Origin: Verrucomicrobiota bacterium
Lineage (GTDB): Bacteria > Verrucomicrobiota > Verrucomicrobiia > Limisphaerales > UBA1096
DNA: 5,802 nucleotides
Assembly (NCBI GenBank): GCA_003972865.1
Contig: QOAX01000253.1
Coordinates: forward strand, 1 to 5,802
Direction of reading: 5' to 3'
Positions 1 to 5,802 of the stretch are shown piece after piece (positions within the stretch are counted from its first letter, which is position 1; each line of letters opens with the position of its first letter). Made by a program: the position numbers and the translations under genes. The notes below the pieces were generated by a model. The model saw nothing but the letters and a program-made list of their open reading frames with translations, made no database searches and was not told the origin of the DNA.

Positions 1-288
1 GACCAAGCCGGCGATAATGTGGACGAGCGGGCTGTTGGCGCTGTCGCCGGGGAGGATCGCCACGCCGAGTTCGCCGCCCTTGAGCGCCAACTCGCGGCTG
101 GTCATCCGGAAGTCACTCTTCGGCCGTTTGTCGCCGTGGCACTTGAGGCAGGAGCGTTCGAGCAACGGCTGGATGTCGGTGGCGAAATCGACCTTGCGTT
201 CGGCGGGCATTGGCAGCTTGGCGATATCGACTGGCCCCTGCGCCACCGCGCCCACGCCGCTTAACAGGATGGCCAGCAGCGTTCGCAT
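1..288 (-). CDS. Planctomycete-type (PSCyt1-like) cytochrome c domain protein, 3' end off window
   Basis: The ATG at 288 overlaps the previous gene's TGA by one base. Residues 1-18 (MRTLLAILLSGVGAVAQG) form a Sec signal peptide with an AVA-Q cleavage site. Then comes VDFATDIQPLLERSCLKCHG (haem motif at residues 47-51), KSDFRMTSRELALKGGELGV and AILPGDSANSPLVHIIAGLV to the edge. This is the planctomycete cytochrome C pattern 'F...I.P.l...C..CHG...p...lrl.s.......g....ai.pG....S.l...i'. An MPP-type axial methionine would be expected just past the edge. Such domains usually head much larger proteins with DUF1549/DUF1553, WD40 or LamG parts, which cannot be told here. The start is supported by the overlap and the signal peptide, although the frame is also open upstream because of the neighbour's frameshift. 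Confidence 0.85.
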   Translation of the reverse strand, partial: MRTLLAILLSGVGAVAQGPVDIAKLPMPAERKVDFATDIQPLLERSCLKCHGDKRPKSDFRMTSRELALKGGELGVAILPGDSANSPLVHIIAGLV

Positions 289-290
289 CA
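286..290 (-). promoter_or_regulatory. TGATG stop/start overlap coupling the two cytochrome genes
   Basis: The frame carrying the last two haem motifs ends with TGA at 290-288, and the next gene's ATG is at 288-286. No Shine-Dalgarno precedes this ATG, so its translation probably depends on ribosomes terminating the upstream gene. The overlap is independent evidence that the shifted frame, not the open one, is the true end of the multihaem gene. Confidence 0.7.
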
Positions 291-1098
291 GTACAGCAAG
301 CGCGGGCTGAAGTTGGAACCGTGCACGGCCGAGTGGCAGCCGGCTGACCAGCAGGTGCCGCCACGCAGAAAGCCGGTGTGATCCATCTTGCCGATGAACA
401 CCCCGGCGGCACCAGTCTGGATTTGCGCGTGGCAGCGGAGGCAGAGGTTGGCGTCGCGCTGCACGAGCATGCCGCGGTCCGCCGTGCGGCTTGTGGCAGG
501 TCATGCAGCCCTCGCGCAATGCCTCGTGCTCGAACACGTGCGGCGCGGTCTGTTCCTTATGGCATTGGACGCAGACGGCGTCGCGCTGTTGCAGCCCAAG
601 GCCGCCGGTTGGCTGGTGGATTTTTTGGCCGTGCGGCTCGTGGCAATCGACACAGGTCATGCGCCCCTCGAGCACGCGGTGATGGTGCGGCAGGGTGAAC
701 TCGCCGTGGGTCGAGACGTGGCACTTGAGGCAGGCCAGCGGGTCGTGGCGCGGGTTCACGATGTCGGCGGCCAAGCCGGTCTCGACGTGTTTGCTGCCAG
801 CGCCGTGGCACGATTCGCAGCCGGCCACCGGTGCCCAGTGGACATCGTCGCCGCGATAAAAACGACCGTGCGGGCTGCCGGGGAAGTCGCCGTGAATTTT
901 CTCGTGACACTCCACACAGGCCTGGTTGCCGACAAACGTCGCGCCGGGCACCTGCGGCGGCGCAGCCAGGGTGACAGGCGCACGCCGGGTGGTGGAGCAG
1001 GAAATGAGGATGGCACTTGCCAAGGCGAGACACAGCAGCGCCGGGAAATTCAAAAACCAACCCAGTGTTTGTCGAAGCCGGTTGGTTTTTGTGGTCAT
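288..1098 (-). CDS. Lipoprotein octahaem cytochrome c, DmsE-like/paired-CXXCH family, with a frameshift near 470-484
   Basis: The ATG at 1098 follows a strong GGAGG. Residues 1-34 are a lipoprotein signal: basic start MTTKTNRLRQ, hydrophobic core, lipobox LISC with Cys34, and Ser at +2. CXXCH motifs follow at residues 61 (CVECH), 94 (CESCH), 123 (CLKCH), 149 (CVDCH), 176 (CVQCH) and 198 (CMTCHKPHG). The frame then loses sense. The neighbouring frame resumes with MLVQRDANLCLRCH and ends with CWSAGCHSAVHGSN, the usual close of DmsE-type cytochromes, before a TGA at 290-288. Bridging the shift gives about 269 residues and eight haem sites; DmsE proper has ten. The likely role is electron transfer at the outer membrane or periplasm, partner unknown. 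It may be a sequencing indel or a real pseudogene. Family is confident, intactness is not. Confidence 0.82.
470..484 (-). other. Frameshift site within the multihaem cytochrome gene
   Basis: The last sense residues in the upstream frame are CHKPHG, ending at 481, and the first clear ones in the next frame are MLVQRD, from 470. Dropping one base (reading GGC GAC CGC GGC ATG) or adding two restores the frame. The stretch holds GCGGACCGC, a short hairpin (474-482), next to CCGCGG, a context prone to sequencing or replication slippage. There is no slippery heptamer, so programmed frameshifting is unlikely. Confidence 0.75.
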
Positions 1099-1106
1099 CG
1101 GTGACG

Positions 1107-1111
1107 CCTCC
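1107..1111 (-). promoter_or_regulatory. Shine-Dalgarno of the multihaem cytochrome gene
   Basis: On the minus strand GGAGG (inside GGGGGAGG) ends eight bases before the ATG at 1098, which is ideal spacing and fixes that start. The whole gap to the preceding stop is 42 bases. It contains this site and a perfect 10-base palindrome (CTTGGCCAAG, 1116-1125) but no T-tract, so it does not look like a terminator. Confidence 0.75.
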
Positions 1112-1140
1112 CCCGCTTGGCCAAGGGCTGGCGGTTCCGG

Positions 1141-4100
1141 TCAGCGGCCGGCGGTAAGCTGCTTCACGCGGTAGTAACGCTCGCCAAACCACGACCGCTC
1201 GGCGTGGAAGACGAGCCCGGACGAGCCGGCGGTCTGCTCGTGCACCGGCGCCCAGTCAACGAGGTTGTCGGACGACTCGAGCACGTAGCGCTCGCCCGGC
1301 ACGCTGGGCCAAGCGAGACGCACAGTCGGTGGCCAGAACTGGCTCTCAATCTCCAACTCGATCGGCTGCGAGGAAATCAAGTGACCCTGCTCGTCGGCCA
1401 AGGTCGTGTGCAGGGTAAACTCGTTTTGTTCGCCGTCCACATTTATGGCCTGCACCACCCAGTCACCCCCGAGGCTGGGAATGTAGTCGCCCTCGCGAAG
1501 GACAATCTGTTCCGGCACCTGGCCAAGGTTGATGCTGTTACGGAAGTGCTGACCGTCGGTGCTGAGCAACTGGATGTCGGCATCAACAGCAAGTCCGGTA
1601 ACCTCAAGCAACGCCGACTTGGTGCCAGCAGGAATACTCCAGAGATACCGCGGGATCACTCCCGGTTCTACGCGAACCGACTCGCTGCCTTCAGCACTGG
1701 CCAGACGGATAAGCCCAGCGGAACTGTCCGGCGACGTGTCGTCCCCGCAGTTCCCATCCCACTTTGCAAGAATATCATACATGGCACGCTGCGTGACGTT
1801 GGTGTCACTCTTTTGAACCGTCAAATAAAGTAATTCTCCCGACTGCAGCGGCAAATGCCCATTGTCATCAAGCACCAGCTCAGCGTAGTAGGAGTCGTTC
1901 ATATCCACCTGGACATAATCGTCAGTAGTACTGTCGCCGGACGGGAAGCCGCCGTAGCTGGCCAGCAAAGATACCTTGGCGTTGTTGCGCTTCTTCCCAG
2001 AGGACAACTCAATGGTCAACTTGGTGGAATCTTCGCAGGTCTCGACCGTCCAATAGTTGGTTTCGTTTTCAGAAATCCTCCCGCGAACCTTTTTCCCATC
2101 CTCGAGTGCCTCGGCTGTGTCATCACGGGTGTAGGTGCTGCCACTATCGGTGGTGATTTCCGTGTCCTCGGCCTCGCTGCCCATGATCTTGATGTACCAA
2201 CTGATGAGCATCGGTTCGATGTCGGTGTCGCCGACGTCCACTCCAACGCGGTGGTCGCGCACTTCGAGCACCCATTCGCCCATGGCGCGTTCGCCGCTCA
2301 GGACATCGAGCGCCTCCTCGGCGAGGTTGTGCGGCCCCGGCCCAATCAACTCGATCGTGTCGAGCCGCACGGCGGAGCTCTCGGTGCGGATCGTCAGCGG
2401 CGTGGACGACCGGGCCGCGGTAAAGCGGATTTTGTTGGTAACCCAGCCGGAACTCTTCGGGATGGAGTTGGTCAGGGTCACCGTCCCTTCAACTCGATTG
2501 GTGACCACGCCGCCGAGCACGCACTCGGCGTCATCGCCGGAGGCGCGGGTGACGAAGCTCAGCCTGTAATCCTGCCCAACGGCGGTGGGCAGATCGCGCC
2601 AGATGGCACCGCCCTCCTTGGCTTTGGAGGCGCTGTCGTGCGAGAGCGTCGCGTAGTAGGTGCCGCTGTGCGCCAGCCGGTCGTCGCGGAAGTCGCTGCT
2701 GCTTTTATTGATTCGCACCTTGGCATTAGTCACCGTCCAGCCGTCGATAACATCGTTTGTCTTGGCCAAGCCGATCGGCGCATCCTCGAAGCCGCTGAAG
2801 AGCACCTGCTCCTCCTCCTTGGCATACGGCGCGTCGCCGAACTTCATCGACTCCCTGGCCAGGTTTTCCAGCTCCGAAAACACGGCGTAAAGATTGGCCG
2901 GCGTGAACTCGTCCAGCCGAACACTGTCAAGCATCACCGCCTCGTCCAGATCCGAGAGAGACTCAAACTGAATCCGAGTGTCGGTCGACTTGGCATCGAA
3001 AACCACGTCCTGCAACTCCCATGCGAGCGCGAGCGTGTCGTTGGCGGTGACCTTGATGTTGTCAATGGCCCACCACCAGTTGTTGTGACCCTGATGATCC
3101 CAGGTGATGACAGCGGTGTTCGCTCCCTCGGGGTTGCCGAGCGGAAGGGTCACGGTCTCGTTGTAACCGGTGGGGGTATCGGGAGTGAGGGTCAGCAGAG
3201 TGATCGAATCTCCGCCGTCAAAGGAGACCGACACCGTGCCACTCTGCGGCTCCTGCCGCCAGCTTGAGTCGTACACAAGGATGGCGGTGCCTGCGGCCAC
3301 GCCATCAAGGCTGAAGGCCGGGGTGGAGAGAGAGGCGTTGAACTTGGCGTCGACCAAGTCGTCATATTCATCGTTGTCGCCCACTGCGATCACTCCGGTG
3401 CCCTTGGTGAACTCAGCACGACCCTGACCAGCAGCGGTGTTTTCCCACGAAACCGGATCAACAAAAGTCCAGCCATCAAACTCCTTCACTGCGACGCCGC
3501 CGGCCGTCGGGCCGTGGCCGTCGCCGGTGGCCTGCACCCAGCCGCTTGGGGCATCGGCGGTCCAGTCGGTGCCGTCGCCGCCCGACTCACTTGAGGACTC
3601 CCACGGGCCAAGCTCGAGGCTGTCAAAGTTCTCTGCAAAGATCGGCTCCGGTTCGCCGGCGATCGACGCCGTGACCGTCAGGTTGGTCACCGTGCCGATG
3701 AAGACTTTCATCTTTAATGACTCTTCGGAGTTTGGATTCTTGGCGTATGCAAATCGCAAGCGATAGGTTTTGTCCACCTCGGTTGCAACATTGGTCGAGA
3801 TGGTACCCGGATCTTCTTTTAAGCCGTTCATCTCTAGAAATTGATTGCCGGAGTGCGCTGTCCAGCCATACACCTCGCCTGAGCGGTAAGCGTACACCTC
3901 GCCGCTGTCGAGTTCCCAGCCGGAGTGGAACTTGGCCGTGTCGTCGATGAAATCGTTGTCCGCCAACTCGAAGCCGTCCTCGAACACCGGCACCGTGTCG
4001 ACCTCCTCAGCCAGCGTCATGCCGTAGGCGGTGTTGGTGTTGCCGCGGTTTTCCGTGAGTAGCAACCGGGTGCCCTGCGGGCTGACAAGGTGCAGATCCA

Positions 4101-5802
4101 GGTCGGCAAGGCGCGGGTGATCGATTCGCACGCCGACCTCAACAGAGCCGACCAGAAAGTCGTTGGTCACGGTCAGCAGCGAGGTGGTGACGATGTCATC
4201 CTCGATCGGCTCCGGCCCGTCGCTGACCAGCTTGATCGTGTTGTCCAGCGAGATGTCGTACTCGAAAATGACCTTGAGGTGGAAATCGACATCATTCAGC
4301 GAATCGGGATTCTTCGTGGTCACAAACCAACGCCCCTCGCTCAGTGGCGGCGAGTCGTTCAGCCCGTAATGGAGCTCGCCCCGTGGCGGGCTGCCGTCCC
4401 ATTCGCCCTTGGCCGGATCGGCGTCGATGGTGGATTTGTCGTAAACCGGCGGATCACTATTGATATCCGGCTCCTGATCCTTGCGGATGTAAACATCCAC
4501 CGCGCCGGTCATCTCGGTCAACTGTACGATCATGTTGGTGGCATTGAACGGCACCTCCACCAGGAAATCCTCGCTTTCATCCGGGTCAAGATGAACATCA
4601 ATACCACGGTTGCCGATCATCGACAGGTTCTTGATGGCGTCCACACGCACGGAGACGCTCTGTACGATGCCGGTGAAGGAGAGCGCGCTGTCGACCATGT
4701 CCACCTGCCACACACCCATGGCCGGCTGCCACTTGAAATCGTTCAGGCTGCCCGGGCCGTCCGTGAAGATGGAGCCCGGTGTCACCCGGCTCGCGATGTC
4801 GTCGTCGTCATACTGGAACACAAAGTCGGTCGGGTACGGCGCACCCGGCAGCGGATCGGCCAAGGTGTGGTTGTTGAGCACCACCGCGTCGCGCACATGG
4901 CTCAACTGCCCCCAGAGATCGCCAATTTCCTGATGATAAATCGAACTCGAAGCCGTGACCTTGCGGACGTAGTCGTACGGCATGCCGGCGTAGATGCCGA
5001 AGACCGACACCCCGCCCGGGTTGGCCGCCGAGCCGTCCGGGATAATCGCCGGCAGCGGCATCATCGTCAGGTTGCCGTTCGGGTCCATGAAGCCGTTCGG
5101 GTCGTCCGTGGACAGGCCTACCAGGCCGAACTCCGCCGCCATTTGGTCCTCCGACTTGACGCCGATGTAAAACACCTCGCTCTTGTCCACCCTGGCATCG
5201 TCGAAGGTGATGTACTCCGTGCCTCCCCGGCCGGTGGAGCGGAACGCCGCGTCGAGCACGGCCGGCTCGAGGTTGGTCAGGTTCGAGTCGCGCGACACGT
5301 ACAGGTCGATGTCCGCCTCGCGGTAACGCGGCGTGGACAGGTTCGGCGACATGAAGGTGATGAACGCCACGTGCCTGCCGAAGCTCGGCTTGTTCTCGTC
5401 ATCGTCGTCGGTCGCCGGGTCGCCCGGCGTGGTGCCGGATTGATTCGTCGTCTCCGGCGGCGCGTTGGTGAAGGTGTAAAAATGCCACTGATTGGTGATG
5501 CCCCGGCGGTTGGCGTACACGGTGTGGGCCGGGTCGTTCGTCTTGGCCAAGGGCGAGTTGGCGCCGACACGCTGGTTCAGCAACGGCATGCCGTTGGTCA
5601 GGGTGGTGATGGCCGGCAGCTCGATCTCCTCCGGCTTGTCCTCCTCACGCTGGAAGGCGTCCCCCACCTCCGGGTTGGCGCTGGACATCACGAGCGCGAA
5701 ATCCTGCACCACGTCAACTTGGTCGGCACGTGTGTCGGCATCGTAAAACGCCGACAGCGAATCGACATTCACCCGGCGCGCGTAGACGGTGATGCGGTAT
5801 TT
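1141..5802 (-). CDS. Giant secreted multidomain protein, probable C-terminal part of an S8 (subtilisin-like) peptidase; 5' end off window
   Basis: The frame is open from the right edge to a TGA at 1143-1141. I see no true start: a GTG at 5772 lies inside conserved-looking sequence (YRITVYARRVNVDS then VVQDFALVMSS) that I recall following the catalytic domain of verrucomicrobial S8 peptidases. No Asp/His/Ser catalytic motif is visible here, so protease activity is inference. Counting the GTG as residue 1, modules are: PPC-like 55-222 (DIDLYVSRDSNL, FYIGVKSEDQ); divergent P-like 240-380; PPC-like 384-505; a split P-domain with inserted jelly rolls 509-1196; PPC-like about 1200-1340 and 1350-1458; C-terminal FN3-like 1470-1543. 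Composition is acidic (runs such as TDDDDE) with only three cysteines (1084, 1246, 1342), fitting an exported protein. No PEP-CTERM or LPXTG anchor is present. It could instead be a non-proteolytic adhesin. Coding status is near certain; the S8 label is moderate. Confidence 0.9.
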   Translation of the reverse strand, partial: KYRITVYARRVNVDSLSAFYDADTRADQVDVVQDFALVMSSANPEVGDAFQREEDKPEEIELPAITTLTNGMPLLNQRVGANSPLAKTNDPAHTVYANRRGITNQWHFYTFTNAPPETTNQSGTTPGDPATDDDDENKPSFGRHVAFITFMSPNLSTPRYREADIDLYVSRDSNLTNLEPAVLDAAFRSTGRGGTEYITFDDARVDKSEVFYIGVKSEDQMAAEFGLVGLSTDDPNGFMDPNGNLTMMPLPAIIPDGSAANPGGVSVFGIYAGMPYDYVRKVTASSSIYHQEIGDLWGQLSHVRDAVVLNNHTLADPLPGAPYPTDFVFQYDDDDIASRVTPGSIFTDGPGSLNDFKWQPAMGVWQVDMVDSALSFTGIVQSVSVRVDAIKNLSMIGNRGIDVHLDPDESEDFLVEVPFNATNMIVQLTEMTGAVDVYIRKDQEPDINSDPPVYDKSTIDADPAKGEWDGSPPRGELHYGLNDSPPLSEGRWFVTTKNPDSLNDVDFHLKVIFEYDISLDNTIKLVSDGPEPIEDDIVTTSLLTVTNDFLVGSVEVGVRIDHPRLADLDLHLVSPQGTRLLLTENRGNTNTAYGMTLAEEVDTVPVFEDGFELADNDFIDDTAKFHSGWELDSGEVYAYRSGEVYGWTAHSGNQFLEMNGLKEDPGTISTNVATEVDKTYRLRFAYAKNPNSEESLKMKVFIGTVTNLTVTASIAGEPEPIFAENFDSLELGPWESSSESGGDGTDWTADAPSGWVQATGDGHGPTAGGVAVKEFDGWTFVDPVSWENTAAGQGRAEFTKGTGVIAVGDNDEYDDLVDAKFNASLSTPAFSLDGVAAGTAILVYDSSWRQEPQSGTVSVSFDGGDSITLLTLTPDTPTGYNETVTLPLGNPEGANTAVITWDHQGHNNWWWAIDNIKVTANDTLALAWELQDVVFDAKSTDTRIQFESLSDLDEAVMLDSVRLDEFTPANLYAVFSELENLARESMKFGDAPYAKEEEQVLFSGFEDAPIGLAKTNDVIDGWTVTNAKVRINKSSSDFRDDRLAHSGTYYATLSHDSASKAKEGGAIWRDLPTAVGQDYRLSFVTRASGDDAECVLGGVVTNRVEGTVTLTNSIPKSSGWVTNKIRFTAARSSTPLTIRTESSAVRLDTIELIGPGPHNLAEEALDVLSGERAMGEWVLEVRDHRVGVDVGDTDIEPMLISWYIKIMGSEAEDTEITTDSGSTYTRDDTAEALEDGKKVRGRISENETNYWTVETCEDSTKLTIELSSGKKRNNAKVSLLASYGGFPSGDSTTDDYVQVDMNDSYYAELVLDDNGHLPLQSGELLYLTVQKSDTNVTQRAMYDILAKWDGNCGDDTSPDSSAGLIRLASAEGSESVRVEPGVIPRYLWSIPAGTKSALLEVTGLAVDADIQLLSTDGQHFRNSINLGQVPEQIVLREGDYIPSLGGDWVVQAINVDGEQNEFTLHTTLADEQGHLISSQPIELEIESQFWPPTVRLAWPSVPGERYVLESSDNLVDWAPVHEQTAGSSGLVFHAERSWFGERYYRVKQLTAGR
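1144..1365 (-). other. C-terminal FN3-like sandwich typical of verrucomicrobial secreted proteins
   Basis: The last 74 residues include VRLAWPSVPGERYVLESSDN, then LVDWAPVHEQTAG and ERYYRVKQL before the stop. The pattern 'L.Wps.pG..Y.l.sS.nL..W.........g......d......fYRv' is one I recall from C-termini of many exported verrucomicrobial and planctomycete proteins. The protein ends four residues after RVKQL, with no anchor helix or sorting tail, so it is either released or held by other modules. Confidence 0.6.
1399..2175 (-). other. Two further PPC-like modules near the C-terminus
   Basis: Module one (residues about 1200-1340) reads GKKVRGRISENETNYWTVET, KLTIELSSGKKRNNAKVSLL and ELLYLTVQKSD. 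Module two (about 1350-1458) reads ESVRVEPGVIPRYLWSIPAG, ALLEVTGLAVDADIQLLSTD and DWVVQAINVDGEQNEFTLHT. Both follow the PPC order of a 'Y.w.vp.g...l.v...g...d..l.....G' strand set closed by 'G.w.v.v.n......f.l', though the first is weaker. A cysteine in each (1246 and 1342) lies at the start and end of the first module, so a disulfide is possible. Confidence 0.5.
2341..2817 (-). other. Insert II of the split P-domain: DUF642-like jelly roll
   Basis: Residues about 986-1144 read LFSGFEDAPIG, DGWTVTNAKVRINK, AHSGTYYATLS, IWRDLPTAVGQDYRLSFVTR, SGWVTNKIRFTAARSSTPLT and AVRLDTIELIGPG. This is an uninterrupted version of the insert I pattern (F.sGFE....g......GW.V......v......AHSG...l.......r.LptavGq.Y.LsF......). 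It suggests that the two inserts are related domains placed in two different loops of the same P-domain. Confidence 0.6.
2905..3990 (-). other. Insert I of the split P-domain: DUF642/choice-of-anchor-like jelly roll, itself interrupted
   Basis: The first part (residues about 595-702) reads VFEDGFELADND, GWELDSGEVYAYRS, HSGNQFLEMNG and TYRLRFAYAKNPNSEESLKM, the standard opening of a DUF642-like carbohydrate-binding sandwich. The expected closing strands (W....f.F.a.s..T.i.F.SL.......LDsVrl) appear only about 208 residues later, as LAWELQDVVFDAKSTDTRIQ and then FESLSDLDEAVMLDSVRLDEF (residues about 911-956). The gap between them is filled by a second complete jelly-roll-like unit. Carbohydrate or matrix binding is the usual role of this fold; no ligand can be named. 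Confidence 0.55.
3043..3657 (-). other. Nested jelly-roll (MAM/galactose-binding-like) unit inside insert I
   Basis: Residues about 706-910 begin EPIFAENFDSLELGPWESS, then DGTDWTADAPSGW, and end NNWWWAIDNIKVTA. An 'F.E.Fd....gpW' start, a GW strand, FSLDGVAAGTAILVYDSSWR in the middle and an 'aIDNi.v' final strand make a self-contained sandwich. The same outline occurs in hydrolase-associated cleaved-adhesin or MAM-like domains of surface proteins. The edges TVTA (699-702) and KVTA (907-910) fall close to where the host domain is interrupted. The exact fold family is uncertain. Confidence 0.5.
4258..4623 (-). other. Second PPC-like module of the giant protein
   Basis: Residues about 384-505 contain IDVHLDPDESEDFLVEVP, MIVQLTEMTGAVDVYIRKDQEP and GRWFVTTKNPDSLNDVDFHLKVIFEY. 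A strand ending in D-V-Y-I-R, followed by a strand that reads as the stabilising 'G.W.v...N.......f.l.v' edge, is typical of PPC domains. It lies directly between the two P-like modules, giving an alternating PPC/P layout. Assignment is by pattern only. Confidence 0.5.
4633..5055 (-). other. Divergent P-domain-like module (first of two)
   Basis: Residues about 240-380 show both ends of a P/Homo-B sandwich. The N-terminal half has YHQEIGDLWGQLSHVRDAVVLNN, which parallels the GDL.i.L.sP.G..v.L.n core. The C-terminal half has FKWQPAMGVWQVDMVDSALSFTGIVQSVSVRV, which parallels F.G....G.W.L.v.D......G.v.s..l.i. The usual Ser-Pro in the core is absent, so this copy is more diverged than the second one at 2185-4152. 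P-domains stabilise proprotein-convertase-type subtilases, which supports the S8 reading of the whole protein. Confidence 0.5.
5107..5610 (-). other. First PPC-like beta-sandwich module of the giant protein
   Basis: Residues about 55-222 contain HVAFITFMSPN, then ADIDLYVSRDSNLTNLEP, GGTEYITFDDA and EVFYIGVKSEDQMAAEFGL. This order (aromatic strand, DLYV, a serine/glycine loop, then Y-I-G-V) is the pattern of bacterial pre-peptidase C-terminal (PPC) domains, which follow secreted proteases and are often structural or substrate-binding. The acidic run near residue 121 falls in a loop before the sandwich. Boundaries are approximate and the family is assigned by eye. Confidence 0.55.

Larger units (their letters stand above)
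2185..4152 (-). other. Proprotein-convertase P-domain split into three segments by two inserted jelly-roll regions
   Basis: Three separated pieces together reproduce one P-domain. Segment A (4021-4152) reads VEVGVRIDHPRLADLDLHLVS, then PQGTRLLLTENRG and NTNTAYG. Segment B (2818-2898) reads NLYAVFSELENLARESMKFG and DAPYA, matching the 'tfdd.A..si..g.aPf' strand. Segment C (2185-2316) reads ALDVLSGERAMGEWVLEVRD, then ISWYIKI, matching 'L..f.G....G.W.L.v.D......G.l.sW.l.i'. Between A and B sit about 374 residues and between B and C about 167 residues of galactose-binding-like sandwich. Insertion into surface loops would leave the P-domain core able to fold. Segments A and C are clear by motif; B is shorter and less certain. 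Confidence 0.7.

Noticed and set aside
468..470. ATG at 470 as the start of a separate small two-haem gene
   Set aside because: It has no signal peptide, which c-type haem attachment requires, and no Shine-Dalgarno. Its sequence continues the DmsE-like pattern of the upstream frame, so a frameshift explains it better.
388..1104. 238-codon open frame on the plus strand
   Set aside because: It is antisense to the multihaem cytochrome, whose CXXCH motifs and lipobox are unmistakable on the minus strand.
1112..1130. Palindrome CTTGGCCAAG as a transcription terminator after the giant gene
   Set aside because: The stem is short, has no loop and no T-run follows; the Shine-Dalgarno of the next gene begins immediately beside it.
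557..1192. 211-codon minus-strand frame overlapping the cytochrome
   Set aside because: This is a different frame from the haem motifs, starts inside the preceding gene and translates to low-complexity arginine/proline-rich sequence.
1855..3267. 470-codon open frame on the plus strand
   Set aside because: It lies wholly antisense to the giant gene, whose domains are recognisable. The plus-strand translation shows no family signature and is rich in R, G, V and H, as expected for the complement of GC-rich coding DNA.
5770..5772. GTG as start codon of the giant gene
   Set aside because: The frame stays open to the window edge and the ten residues before it (KYRITVYARR) continue the conserved strand, so the true start is outside the window.

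Overview
All coding content lies on the minus strand and reads from the right edge of the window to the left: a very large secreted multidomain protein (partial at its 5' end), a lipoprotein-type multihaem cytochrome c that carries an apparent frameshift, and the first 96 codons of a planctomycete-type cytochrome c domain protein (partial at its 3' end). The DNA is GC-rich. Three things suggest a Verrucomicrobia/Planctomycetes-group bacterium, probably aquatic: the PSCyt1-type haem domain, the giant P-domain/PPC-type surface protein, and its C-terminal 'W..vPG..Y.leSSdnL..W' sandwich. The assignment comes from recalled family signatures, not a search.

Region 5802-1141 (minus) is one uninterrupted frame of 1553 codons inside the window, open to the right edge. 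Its first residues resemble the segment that follows the catalytic domain in verrucomicrobial subtilisin-like (S8) peptidases, so the protease domain, if present, lies beyond the window. What remains is a chain of extracellular beta-sandwich modules: PPC-like, divergent P-like, PPC-like, a proprotein-convertase P-domain cut into three pieces by inserted jelly rolls, two more PPC-like modules, and an FN3-like C-terminus. One insert seems to hold a further jelly roll inside it.

Region 1098-288 (minus) starts 42 bases after the big gene, behind a strong Shine-Dalgarno. It encodes a lipoprotein signal, six CXXCH motifs in one frame, then CXXCH and CX4CH in the neighbouring frame, so a small indel near 470-484 must be bridged to get an intact eight-haem DmsE-like cytochrome. 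Its stop overlaps the next start (TGATG). The unshifted frame has no stop and runs straight into the third gene, so automatic calling could give a false fusion.

Region 288-1 (minus) encodes a signal peptide and one haem domain of PSCyt1 type, cut by the window edge. The two cytochromes look translationally coupled and probably act together in extracytoplasmic electron transfer. Whether the large protein belongs to the same transcript is likely from spacing only. No RNA gene, mobile element, CRISPR array or terminator was seen, and no gene-free stretch exceeds 42 bases.
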